Of a stretch of 64,000 bases of DNA, positions 29,245 to 37,837 are shown in pieces. Numbering within the stretch: position 1 is the first letter of the stretch; each line of letters starts with the position of its first letter. Location of the stretch: assembly GCA_021201815.1 (NCBI GenBank), contig JAJQEC010000114.1:52084-116083 (forward strand). The letters are read 5' to 3'. The stretch is from Candidatus Azobacteroides sp. GTDB lineage: Bacteria; Bacteroidota; Bacteroidia; Bacteroidales; WRGA01. The translations under genes were made by a program, and so were the position numbers. The notes beneath the pieces are model-generated. The model worked only from the letters and a program-made list of their open reading frames with translations, made no database searches and was not told where the DNA came from.

Positions 29245-29310
29245 ATTGCAAAATGATTTATTCCTTTATGCAATATTATGGATAGATTTTTGCTATTCCA
29301 TTTTGGAATA
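29243..29310. promoter_or_regulatory. Two inverted repeats before the XRE gene, candidate operators
   Basis: ATATTGCA (29243-29250) pairs with TGCAATAT (29269-29276), overlapping the start codon; TATTCCA (29294-29300) pairs with TGGAATA (29304-29310). Both are perfect and could bind a dimeric HTH protein. Confidence 0.45.
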
Positions 29311-29349
29311 TTTTTCTTGAAAAAGTGCTATCAATTAAAAAATAAACTT

Positions 29350-29357
29350 TACCTTTG
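29350..29357 (+). promoter_or_regulatory. Candidate -7 box of the non-coding RNA
   Basis: TACCTTTG on the plus strand; predicted transcript start near 29364. Confidence 0.5.
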
Positions 29358-29363
29358 AACTGT

Positions 29364-29560
29364 CAAAAGAGTTTGATTAAAAGATAATATTAAAAGCGTT
29401 CACATACGTCTCATAGTAGAAAACTGCCAATTTTCAGACAAACAGGGACGAAAAGTGCAATGCTCATGCTATATTTGTAAAATATGGCGTGGGCTTGCCT
29501 GTTTCGTTTGTTGGGTATGGCAGTACCTCTACTATGAACAGGTGAAGTCCCACGCTTTTT
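29364..29560 (+). ncRNA. Candidate structured RNA with a pseudoknot and intrinsic terminator
   Basis: Helix A pairs CATAGTAGA+ACTGCCA (29412-29429) with TGGCAGT+TCTACTATG (29518-29536). Helix B pairs GCGTGGGCTT and CCTGTT (29487-29503) with AACAGG and AAGTCCCACGC (29537-29555), ending in a T run. The 3' half of helix A lies inside the loop of helix B, so they form a pseudoknot or two exclusive states. A -7 box lies at the right place and no ORF of size occurs inside. I do not recognise an Rfam family. Confidence 0.6.
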
Positions 29561-29618
29561 TATTTTATATAAATATAATTCGTTAGGATGGGGCTTTCTA
29601 AGAGTAAATTTTGATTTT

Positions 29619-29846
29619 ATGAAAAATAGAATTGATTTTTCTTCTTTAGAAGAGTATTTATCACTGGATATTAATCCTAAACAATTAGCAAAGTTACTGG
29701 ATGAACTGGCCTATGAATATGCCCGTCAAACTATCCGACTAATAGAATTAGAAAAACCTCATGAATTATACATTCATCCGGAAGTAACCAGTTTTATTTG
29801 GCATTTGAAATTACTTCGTGAAGCTTTAAGAGGATGTAAAACATAA
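29619..29846 (+). CDS. Small hypothetical protein downstream of the structured RNA
   Basis: A 75-residue soluble, mostly helical protein starting MKNRIDFSSLEEYLSLDINPKQLAKLLDEL. It has no signal, no transmembrane segment and no metal motif. Leu- and Glu-rich helices suggest a compact helical bundle or a protein-interaction role. It begins 60 bases after the RNA terminator, on the same strand, so it may be expressed by read-through or from its own promoter in that gap. I know of no function. Codon use is consistent with a real gene. Confidence 0.65.
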   Translation: MKNRIDFSSLEEYLSLDINPKQLAKLLDELAYEYARQTIRLIELEKPHELYIHPEVTSFIWHLKLLREALRGCKT

Positions 29847-30072
29847 ACCACCTATTAAATCTTTAAACTTCTTTTTTGGGAATTTGGAGAGAGTTGTGGT
29901 ATCTGGGTGGTTTTCTTTAACTCCGGATTTTTACAGAGGACCTTAGATATGAATAGAAATAAACTGATCTTTCCCCTCGAAAATTATCTAATAAGTAATT
30001 TTTACTATTAAGTTGGATTTCTTATAAAAATATCCGGAATTAATTTCTTCGCATGTCCTACACCTATGTAGT

Positions 30073-30705
30073 TTATTTCCGGAATAACCCCGGTCCCTGT
30101 AACAAGTAAGTCGGATTTTCTGCTTGTTTTACCATAAAGTCAGCTACATCATACCGGGATATAAACCCGAAAAGGTTTACATTCCGGAAATCAGTTGTTT
30201 CTACCCGGTATTTTTCCGTAAGTGGTTTATTACTCATGATCCACGGTCGTACAAATTCCCACCTGAGGGTGGATTGGGAAAGCATATTTTCCATAACGGA
30301 TTTATTTTTATATACCCGCCAGAGAAATACTTTCAGAAGGATTTTTGTGTACCAGGGATGGTATTTGAGGGTGGCAGCTGTTCCAAAACCAGTAAGGACA
30401 ATGACAGGAATCCGGATCGGATTTTTTGCATGTATCTGAAGGAGTATACCGGCAAAGTCGGAGAAAAGAGTGGTAGCACGAATATCTTTCCCGGTTCCCA
30501 GCGTAACCACCAAAGCTTCTGCTCCCTGTATTGCTTTCTCTACATCGGCAAGATTAAGTGCACTTCCTTTTATATCGGCAAGCCGGTTATTTTTTATTGC
30601 CATTCCACTTCTGGACAAAGTAGTCAGCTGATGCCCTCTTTCCAGGGCTCTTTTTACTGTGTATTTCCCAACTCCTTTAGAAGCTCCTATAATTGTAATA
30701 TTCAT
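30073..30705 (-). CDS. NAD(P)-binding SDR-like protein (YwnB/NmrA type)
   Basis: From ATG 30705 it has 210 residues. The Rossmann motif GASKGVGKYTV is at residues 7-17 and a second-strand region TTLSRSGMAIK follows near 27-37. VVTLGTGKD near 66-74 and VIVLTGFGTAA near 98-108 are typical of atypical SDR proteins such as flavin reductase-like or NmrA-type sensors, which often lack the YxxxK catalytic pair, as seems so here. Seven codons of open frame precede the chosen start. Substrate unknown; it stands alone. Confidence 0.8.
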   Translation of the reverse strand: MNITIIGASKGVGKYTVKRALERGHQLTTLSRSGMAIKNNRLADIKGSALNLADVEKAIQGAEALVVTLGTGKDIRATTLFSDFAGILLQIHAKNPIRIPVIVLTGFGTAATLKYHPWYTKILLKVFLWRVYKNKSVMENMLSQSTLRWEFVRPWIMSNKPLTEKYRVETTDFRNVNLFGFISRYDVADFMVKQAENPTYLLQGPGLFRK

Positions 30706-31040
30706 TTGTATAAAGTTTAATCCCATCTATTGATTGCCTTCTTTCTATTCCGGAGATCATCCTCCTTTTGCATATGCCCTGTTATGATTCTTTGAAAAAG
30801 AGGGTTTTCTTTTTTCCGGGTAACATGAAGATAAACAATTGCCTTTGTTTAATGGTTTACAATAAAGAAAGGAAGAAGCCAGCAAAAGGCATCCGGATTA
30901 TCTTTTGAGAGGCAAAAATATTAAAATAACTATAAATACCTATCAAAAGGAATGACTATTAAAGAAGCAGAAAGAAAGGATAAACAATAGAAAAAGCAAA
31001 GAAAATGCCGTCGGCTCTTTTTTTATTATTTATTATCCTA
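30706..31040. other. Intergenic stretch between divergent SDR and CDF genes
   Basis: About 335 bases with no gene. Other than promoter signals for the two divergent genes I see no structured element. Confidence 0.5.
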
Positions 31041-31048
31041 TATATTTG
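31041..31048 (+). promoter_or_regulatory. Candidate -7 box of the CDF transporter gene
   Basis: TATATTTG only 11 bases before the ATG at 31060; the mRNA would be nearly leaderless. Confidence 0.45.
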
Positions 31049-31059
31049 AAAAAAAGAAG

Positions 31060-31959
31060 ATGACAGGGAATAAAAGCAGAGAAAAAGAAATTTATAAGGT
31101 TACTCTTACCGGAAGTGTTGTAAATATAGCCTTAGTAATCTTTAAGTTTATCGCGGGTGTACTTGGAAGAAGCTCCGCGATGATTGCCGATGCCGTGCAT
31201 TCGCTTTCCGATCTTATTACAGATGTGATAATCATTCTATTTGTCCGCATTTCTAACAAGCCGCGGGATGCTACGCATGAATACGGGCACGGAAAATTTG
31301 AAACATTTGCGACGTTGATAATTGGTATTACACTTATAGTAGTAGGAATAGGGATCGGTTATGAAGGGATTATGAAAATAAAGGCGGTGATAAACGGAGC
31401 TATTCTACCAAAGCCCGGCTGGATTGCATTGGTAGTGGCTATCTTATCTATCCTTTCAAAAGAAATCCTTTATCATTACACGGTTGCTAAGGGAAAAAGC
31501 CTGAAGTCGGATGTATTAATTGCCAATGGCTGGCATCACCGGAGTGATGCTTTTTCTTCCATAGGAACAGCGGTAGGGATCGGAGGAGCTGTGCTGTTGG
31601 GTTCCAAATGGACAGTGTTGGATCCGGTTGCCGCAGTAATTGTCAGTATGCTTATTATCTACACTGCCTGGAAGTTGATGAGGCCGGCTATTGACGAATT
31701 ACTGGAAAAATCGCTACCGGATGAAGTAGAAAAAGAAATAGCGGATACGACACTTTCTTTTCCTGGTGTTTTTGACTTGCATAACCTCAGGACAAGAAAA
31801 ATAGGCAACCAGTATGCTATTGAATTTCATCTACGGATGCATGCAGATAAAACTCTTAAAGAAACTCATGATATGGGTTCCGCCATTGAGAAAAGACTAA
31901 AAGAAATATATGGAGAAAAAACACATGTTATTATTCACATGGAACCGGAAAAACAATAA
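31060..31959 (+). CDS. Cation diffusion facilitator family transporter
   Basis: A 299-residue inner-membrane metal/H+ antiporter. Six transmembrane helices are expected in the first 200 residues. The metal-site residues are DAVHSLSD (44-51, HxxxD) in helix 2 and NGWHHRSD in helix 5 (near 153-160). A cytoplasmic C-terminal domain (about 205-299) carries LRTRKIGNQYAIEFHLRM and VIIHMEP with the usual histidines. The HxxxD in the first site is a variant of the classical HxxxD/DxxxD pair, so Zn, Fe or Mn are possible. The gene is monocistronic. Confidence 0.92.
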   Translation: MTGNKSREKEIYKVTLTGSVVNIALVIFKFIAGVLGRSSAMIADAVHSLSDLITDVIIILFVRISNKPRDATHEYGHGKFETFATLIIGITLIVVGIGIGYEGIMKIKAVINGAILPKPGWIALVVAILSILSKEILYHYTVAKGKSLKSDVLIANGWHHRSDAFSSIGTAVGIGGAVLLGSKWTVLDPVAAVIVSMLIIYTAWKLMRPAIDELLEKSLPDEVEKEIADTTLSFPGVFDLHNLRTRKIGNQYAIEFHLRMHADKTLKETHDMGSAIEKRLKEIYGEKTHVIIHMEPEKQ

Positions 31960-32059
31960 CTATCTTCTATAACATTCCCCGGAAGGAACCTTATCAGAAG
32001 GCTTCCCCGGGGAAGTACACGGCTTAGCCGTAGAGAAATGAATGCGTTATATTACAAAT

Positions 32060-33457
32060 CTATATATTTTCCAGTGCTTTCGTCATTCCCGAGATTTCTT
32101 TCATGAGCTGTGGAATTTCAATGTGTTGTGGACAAAGCTCTACACATACCTGGCAGTCGATACATCTCCATGCGCTTTCTTCTTTTGCCAGAGCATATCC
32201 GAATGTACCGAGAAATCCCCTACGCTTGCGGTTAAAATCGCCGGAACGGTTACCCTTCATATCCGGGATATTACTTTCCCTGACACATTTATTATAAGTA
32301 CTGAAAACTCCCGGAATATTAACTCCGACAGGACATGGCATGCAGTAGTCACATTCGGTACAACGGATAGGGGATACTTTCCGGAACTCCTCCAGTGCGT
32401 GTAATAAAGTAACTTCCTGCTGTTCTGTCAATGGCTGTATATCTGAAAAGGTAAGGATATTATCTTTTACGTGTTCCATGGCACTCATCCCACTAAGGAC
32501 GGTTAGAATATTCGGTTTGGATGAAATATATTGCATTGCCCACCATGCCAGACTACGGTCCGGTTCCTGCATTTTCAGTATTTTAGTAGCATCTGCCGTA
32601 AGGGAAGTTAGCATTCCTCCCCGGAGAGGCTCCATGATCATACATGGAATATTTCTTTTCAGGAGTTCATTATAGAGAAATTCTCCATCGATATCCCAAT
32701 CATAGTAATTTGCCTGAATCATTACAAAATCCCATTCATGAAGATCACAGAGTCCGGGAAACTCTTCCCGCGGTCCGTGAAAGGAAAAGCCAAGCCGGTG
32801 GATTCTTCCGTTTTCTTTTTGTTTTTTCAGATATTCATATCCACCGAACTCCTCATATACCTTTTTGTAATTTTCTAATGTAGAAAGAGAGTGAAGATGA
32901 TAAAAATCAAAATAATCCACCTGGCACTTTACCAGTTGTTCTTCAAATATTTCTTCTACTTTCTGCGGAGCATCAATCATCCAGGTCGGCATTTTTGTTG
33001 CTAAGAAAAAAGATTCTCTGGGATATTTTTTTAATACTTTCCCTATAAATGTTTCTGACATTCCGGCATGATAAATATAAGCTGTATCAAAATAACGGAC
33101 TCCGTGTTGATAAGCCACATCAATCATTTTTGCACTTTCCTCTTCGTCTATTTCATTCGTATCTTCCCCGACCCTTGGAAACCGCATACAACCGTAAGCC
33201 AATAGAGGAATTTCGGCTCCGGTTTTCGGATCGGTACGTGTATTTATCATTAATCCGGGTGGAATTTCTGTGGTTTTTACTTTTCCGGAAAAATAACTTT
33301 TCAACGGGTTTTTCTTTACTCCGTACCAGGCCCCCACTACTCCGGCCGCACCTATTCCCATATATTTTAAAGCCGTTCGTCTGGAAACGTGTTGATTCTG
33401 TTTCTTTTTTTCACTGGCCGGATTTGACCCATTTTGTTTATAAGTTTCGTTTTCCAT
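32060..33457 (-). CDS. Tat-exported aldo/keto reductase with two 4Fe-4S clusters
   Basis: A 465-residue protein. A twin-arginine signal SRRTALKYMGIGAAG is at residues 25-39. The aldo/keto reductase barrel follows, with DTAYIYH near 122-128 (tetrad Asp and Tyr), LATKMP near 151-156 (Lys) and FYHLHSL near 186-192 (His). The C-terminus carries two cysteine clusters, CTECDYCMPCP and CIDCQVCVELCP, for two 4Fe-4S centres. The protein probably passes electrons to an unknown substrate outside the cytoplasm. It is the last gene of a redox operon and shares its signal with the flavodoxin-like gene just upstream. Confidence 0.88.
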   Translation of the reverse strand: MENETYKQNGSNPASEKKKQNQHVSRRTALKYMGIGAAGVVGAWYGVKKNPLKSYFSGKVKTTEIPPGLMINTRTDPKTGAEIPLLAYGCMRFPRVGEDTNEIDEEESAKMIDVAYQHGVRYFDTAYIYHAGMSETFIGKVLKKYPRESFFLATKMPTWMIDAPQKVEEIFEEQLVKCQVDYFDFYHLHSLSTLENYKKVYEEFGGYEYLKKQKENGRIHRLGFSFHGPREEFPGLCDLHEWDFVMIQANYYDWDIDGEFLYNELLKRNIPCMIMEPLRGGMLTSLTADATKILKMQEPDRSLAWWAMQYISSKPNILTVLSGMSAMEHVKDNILTFSDIQPLTEQQEVTLLHALEEFRKVSPIRCTECDYCMPCPVGVNIPGVFSTYNKCVRESNIPDMKGNRSGDFNRKRRGFLGTFGYALAKEESAWRCIDCQVCVELCPQHIEIPQLMKEISGMTKALENI

Positions 33458-33519
33458 TTTTGTCAGTTTGTTTTGTTCAGCACTGTCTAAAACCTTATCC
33501 GATCTTTTTTGTATAGAAT

Positions 33520-34392
33520 TTATTTTCTTATAAAATCGGTGCTTACTCTTTTTTCCATTTCAGGGAACGGTTGTTGTGCGGCTTTTGTATTTTTAATCGT
33601 CCATGCCATATTTCTGGCAAGTGTACGCATAATCTGAAGACCTTCTTTATCCTCTTTTACTTCACCTGGTTCCCTTCCGTGAGCCGCATTCCAATATTGA
33701 GATCCGATCAGTAACATCCGGGAGAAAGTAAAGTATTTGTTCAGCCGGTCCAGCGTAGCACTGGCACCACTACGGCGGCAAACGGCAATAGCTGCGCCGA
33801 CTTTATATCTCAATAAATCACCGGAAGTATAAAATATCCTGTCTAACAAAGAACATAATGATCCATTAGGACCTGAAAAGTATACGGGGAAACCTACAAT
33901 TAGCCCATCGGATTCCGCCAGTTTCTCCCGGATTTCTGCATATAACTGGTCGTTAAATACACAATGTCCGAGTTCATAACATTTATTACATGCGGTACAT
34001 CCCTGCACGGCTCTTGATCCCAGTTGAACGAGAGAAGTTTTCACACCTTCGGCTTCAAGGGTAGTGGCAATTTCAGAAAGAGCAATAAAAGTGTTGCCTT
34101 CTCTGCGTGGACTTCCGTTTATTAAAAGTATTTTCATAGATGTATTTTTTAATCCGGCAACAGAAGTGTTTTCCCCTGTTAAAGATGCGTTTTTTAATCC
34201 TTCTTCTTGAACATTTGCAGCCGTCTCCTCTCCCAAAATAACTTTTTCTATTCCATATAAAGCTCCTACTGCTCCTGCCGCGCCAAGACCGATATATTTC
34301 AAGGCTGTTCTTCGAGAAACAGAGATATTTTCGGATTCCGGATTATTTCCGGAATCCGGCTGTAAGGTTTCTTTCTTCCTTTCGTTGTCCAT
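33520..34392 (-). CDS. Tat-exported flavodoxin/NADPH-dependent FMN reductase family protein
   Basis: A 290-residue protein. A twin-arginine signal SRRTALKYIGLGAAG (26-40) and a linker precede an FMN-binding fold that starts at Met85 with KILLINGSPRREGNT (phosphate-binding loop). The cysteine cluster CTACNKCYELGHC is near 132-144, and FPVYFSGPNGSLCSLLDR near 170-187, as in iron-sulfur flavoproteins. An alternative internal start at Met85 would give a cytoplasmic form. It lies 62 bases upstream of the AKR gene, with which it shares a nearly identical signal. A periplasmic flavin electron carrier is likely. Confidence 0.85.
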   Translation of the reverse strand: MDNERKKETLQPDSGNNPESENISVSRRTALKYIGLGAAGAVGALYGIEKVILGEETAANVQEEGLKNASLTGENTSVAGLKNTSMKILLINGSPRREGNTFIALSEIATTLEAEGVKTSLVQLGSRAVQGCTACNKCYELGHCVFNDQLYAEIREKLAESDGLIVGFPVYFSGPNGSLCSLLDRIFYTSGDLLRYKVGAAIAVCRRSGASATLDRLNKYFTFSRMLLIGSQYWNAAHGREPGEVKEDKEGLQIMRTLARNMAWTIKNTKAAQQPFPEMEKRVSTDFIRK

Positions 34393-34435
34393 TATTATTG
34401 TTTTGAAGATTAAAGGTAAATATTATTTTCTTACT

Positions 34436-35966
34436 TTAAATAAGGTTGTGAGTAGCCATACCTTCCACATAAATCGCTTTGAAAGGAGTTGCCGGACAAA
34501 TATTTTCACATGCTCCGCATCCGATGCATCGGCTTTCGTCTACATAAGGGATCAATGCATCTCCCGTGGTTTTTACCGATCCGATTGCTCCTACCGGACA
34601 GGCTTCATAACAAACTAGACAGTTGAGTCCTTTCGTAACTACTACACAGTTGGATTTTAGATAAGCAGCTGTACCAATTTTTGTATTCTGTTTCTGTACA
34701 AGGGAAATGGGTTTAATCGTTTTATTAGGACATACTTGCGAACAAATGTTGCAATTATAATCACAATACCCTTTGTCAAAAAAAAGCTTTGGCTGCATCA
34801 TTCCGTTAATTCCGTATTCTTTACCGGCAGGTTTTAATACCTTTTGCGGACATTTGTTAATGCAGAGATGACACGAGGTACAATGATTCTTCAAATGAGT
34901 ATGACTTGCAGAACCAGGAGGACTGACAGGAGTATTACGGATTATTTTTGTTTGATCTTTGTCTTCACCTATAACAGACGATGCTTTTCCGGCAGCAAAG
35001 ACTCCGAAAGTAGAAAGTACTGCCGTAAAGGCGGTAGAGAGAAATTCACGTCGTGAAGAATCAGGTGTTTGAATTTCCGTTTTATCCGGAACAGATTCCG
35101 AAGTTTCGGACAATGTATTCTTTTTACTAGAAAAAGGTACGCTAAAATAATAATTTATTGCATCTTTCTTACAACTTCCTAAGCAATTATAACAAGCTAC
35201 ACAACGACTGTTATCTATTATATATTCTTTTGAATTAATACAATGGGATTTGCATTTTCTTTCACAAAGGGCACACCCATGGCATTTACTGGAGTCTATG
35301 CTGACTTTAAAAAGAGAGTATTTGCTAATAATCCCCAGGAAAGTACCTACAGGACATATCGTATTACAATAACTTCTTCCCCGTGTCCATGCCATATAGC
35401 TTACGACAACCAGAGAAATTACAGCAATGATAAATGCCATAAAACTGATCATCTCCAGATCTGTTTTTAAGGTAAGGTAATCTCCGGTCTTTGCCGTTAC
35501 TTCTGCAATCAGGTTATTTCCTGCAATAAAAACGGGTTTAAATATATGGGTAATAATTCTTCCATAAGCACTATAAGGGTCTATCAATGCAGTGAAAAGA
35601 CCGAAACCGGATATAATAGCAACTGCGGTTAACCCCAGTAAAACATACCGAAGGATATTCTTTGCTCTTGCATACCGGAAAGCATACCTTTGTTTCTTTT
35701 TCCGGAACAGGTTGGAAAACCTGCGGATCACATCCTGAAATATACCCAACGGACAGATAACCGAACAATAAATTCTTCCGAAAATAAAAGTCAGGACCAG
35801 GAGAAACAGCAATACACCAATATTAATTGCCAACAATGCGGGAATAAGTTGAATATTTGCCAGTAGGCTTATCTTCTCAGGTAACAATCCGTTAAGTTCC
35901 AGAAAATAAAATGATTAGTAAAGTAAAAACCGGAACTGCGAATAATACTCATATCTTTTTCAACAT
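34436..35966 (-). pseudogene. Polyferredoxin (NapH/CcoG-like membrane 4Fe-4S protein), N-terminus broken
   Basis: The readable frame from 35887 down encodes 483 residues with membrane helices, two CxxxCP motifs (CSVICPLG, CNTICPVG) and six further clusters such as CHGCALCERKC, CVACYNCLGSC, CTSCHLCINKCP and CIGCGACENICP, plus an internal SSRREFLSTAF stretch before a membrane segment. Family members begin about 27 codons earlier. Here ATG 35966 reads MLKKI, then TGA (35949-35951), then VLFAVPVFTLLIILF, then a +1 slip in the run at 35903-35906 leads into LELNGLLPEKIS. Both lesions remove the first membrane helix unless a TTG at 35887 is used. It would transfer electrons across the membrane to the Tat proteins downstream. 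Confidence 0.8.
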
Positions 35967-36058
35967 ATTTTATTTTTTGTTAGCTGTAATTTATACAAAA
36001 TTTTTAGATGGTCACTTCGAATGTAAAAAATCAATACCGGACTGTTTTTTTATTGTTT

Positions 36059-36595
36059 TTAAAAACGGTATTTAGTTATCAGTTTCAACATTCCATATAC
36101 TCCGAATATATGAAAAATCATACCAGGAATGGCAAGATAAAGATGCCGGAACGCAAGAAGAATATTTCCGGATGTCCCCCATTCGATAAAAACCCCTGCC
36201 ATCTGATAAAACAAGACTATGAACACAAAAGTAAGCAAAGAAATATTCATGGAACATTTTGCTCCGTAAGAAGCTGCTAAAGCCAGTAAACACGATTTGG
36301 TCAATATGATTAGTAAAATATCCACCGAAGGCATTCCGGTCAGCAAGTAACTAACAACCGGAGAAAGAACTGCAGTTAGTATACCTGCTTTCAGACCATA
36401 TTTATAAGCACCGAAAAGAGTAAAGAAATAAATCGGATGAAAGATCATTCCTCCTTGTGGAATCAGGTGAAATAATCCTGACAACAACATATTGCCTATT
36501 ACCAGAATGATAACTACCAGAAACGTTCGGGTCTGCCTGAAAAAAAATGTACATGATTTTCCCAAAGCATTCGCTGCTGAATAATTCGTTCTCAT
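36059..36595 (-). CDS. ECF transporter S component-like membrane protein
   Basis: From ATG 36595 it has 178 residues and about five to six membrane helices. The stretch LFHLIPQGGMIFHPIYFFTLFGAYKYGLKAGILTAVLSPVVSYLLTGMP (about 40-90) is of the kind seen in substrate-binding subunits of energy-coupling factor transporters. No ECF ATPase or T subunit is nearby, so the energising module would be shared. It heads the minus-strand redox operon; the substrate could be a vitamin or cofactor for it, which is inference. Confidence 0.72.
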   Translation of the reverse strand: MRTNYSAANALGKSCTFFFRQTRTFLVVIILVIGNMLLSGLFHLIPQGGMIFHPIYFFTLFGAYKYGLKAGILTAVLSPVVSYLLTGMPSVDILLIILTKSCLLALAASYGAKCSMNISLLTFVFIVLFYQMAGVFIEWGTSGNILLAFRHLYLAIPGMIFHIFGVYGMLKLITKYRF

Positions 36596-36746
36596 ATAAA
36601 TATGTGTAATTGATTTAATTCCCGGTAGCAAAATTGTTAATTAAAAAGGTAAGATCTTTTCTTTTTTGTATTAAATGGACAAAATAAAGTCTGAAAGCGG
36701 CATACCGGTTTTTTAAAAGATCCCTGTTTTTTTTATTTATTTTCCT

Positions 36747-36777
36747 GATACGTGTATCTTTGCATAAAACGTGTATC
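36747..36777. promoter_or_regulatory. Palindrome overlapping the -7 box of the LytS/LytTR operon
   Basis: GATAC-GT-GTATC (36747-36758) is a perfect palindrome covering the -7 box TATCTTTG (36755-36762). A direct copy of ACGTGTATC follows at 36769-36777, ending just before the ATG at 36779. This layout suits an autoregulatory site. Confidence 0.4.
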
Positions 36778-36778
36778 A

Positions 36779-37837
36779 ATGAAATTTTTCGAAACACTTA
36801 CCTCTTCACGAACTGTAGTATGGGGCTCTCTGATTTTGAGTGTCATTATTATATATCCTAATATCGGAAACATTATCTGGTCATTATGTACACAAGCCGG
36901 AAAGATAGAAGATACAACATTTGTAACGGCTTCTGTCCTTTATTTTTTTTACCGGTATTTTTTCTTTGTAGGTCTCACATGGATGCTTATCCGAATAAAT
37001 ATTAAAAAGGCAGGTTGTAAACTGAAAGAAAGATTCCGGATATCCTTTTTTATTACGCTGGCCGGATACGCTGTGTATGTATTAATTGCATTATCAGTAG
37101 AATATATTATACGAAGAGATTGCTTTACACAACTGCTTATCCTGCAATTCCTGATTGCATGGCTGGTACCGGTACTTATCGGACAGATTTATTATTTGAC
37201 AGTTATTCAACGCGAGACAGAAAAAGAAATAGAAAAGCTTCGGAGCGAAAATCTTCAAAGCCGTGTGGACGCATTAAGTAATCAGATCAATCCACACTTT
37301 TTTTTCAACTCTCTGAATGGTATCACCGCACTTGTTGCTGCTAACCGGAACGAGGAAACGACAGCGTATGTGACAAAGTTATCTACTATTTTCCGTTATA
37401 TTTTACAAAGTGACAAAAAAGGATTGGTTCGTCTGAAAGAAGAACTCACCTTTCTGGATGCCTACCGATATTTGCTTGAAGTCCGGTACAGCGGAAAGAT
37501 TTCTTTTTTGGTGAATGTTCCTGTCTCAGGAATGGAGTTACAATTACCTGTTCTTTCTTTACTGCCTTTAATTGAGAATGTGGTAAAGCATAATATTATT
37601 GATAGTGAACATAAGATGATTGTAGATATTTATTTATCTGAAAACAGAGAATTGAAAGTTAGGAACCCGGTTTACCGTAAATATAATATAGAATATTCTC
37701 ACGGAATAGGCTTAACAAATCTTTCCGCGCGATATAAACTATTAACGGGAAAAGATATAGAAGTTAACGAAGAGGCAGGATATTTTATGGCTACCTTACC
37801 ATTAAAGAAAGCTGAAAATGAAAGTACTGATTGTTGA
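36779..37837 (+). CDS. LytS/YpdA-type sensor histidine kinase
   Basis: A 352-residue membrane kinase. Four hydrophobic segments lie in the first 150 residues (about 12-32, 46-66, 85-105, 118-142). A coiled linker leads to the His_kinase domain with phosphoacceptor motif NQINPHFFFNSLNGI near residues 170-185. The C-terminal ATPase domain has LPLIENVVKHN near 260-270 (N box) and HGIGLTNLSARY near 305-316 (G box). Its end overlaps the partner regulator by 20 bases. The ATG is chosen because the GTG nine codons upstream lies inside the -7 region. Signal unknown. Confidence 0.9.
   Translation: MKFFETLTSSRTVVWGSLILSVIIIYPNIGNIIWSLCTQAGKIEDTTFVTASVLYFFYRYFFFVGLTWMLIRINIKKAGCKLKERFRISFFITLAGYAVYVLIALSVEYIIRRDCFTQLLILQFLIAWLVPVLIGQIYYLTVIQRETEKEIEKLRSENLQSRVDALSNQINPHFFFNSLNGITALVAANRNEETTAYVTKLSTIFRYILQSDKKGLVRLKEELTFLDAYRYLLEVRYSGKISFLVNVPVSGMELQLPVLSLLPLIENVVKHNIIDSEHKMIVDIYLSENRELKVRNPVYRKYNIEYSHGIGLTNLSARYKLLTGKDIEVNEEAGYFMATLPLKKAENESTDC

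Noticed and set aside
29847..30072. Right-hand attachment site repeating the tRNA-Leu 3' end
   Set aside because: I looked for the T-arm and acceptor sequence near 29.8-30.1 kb and saw only short unrelated matches.
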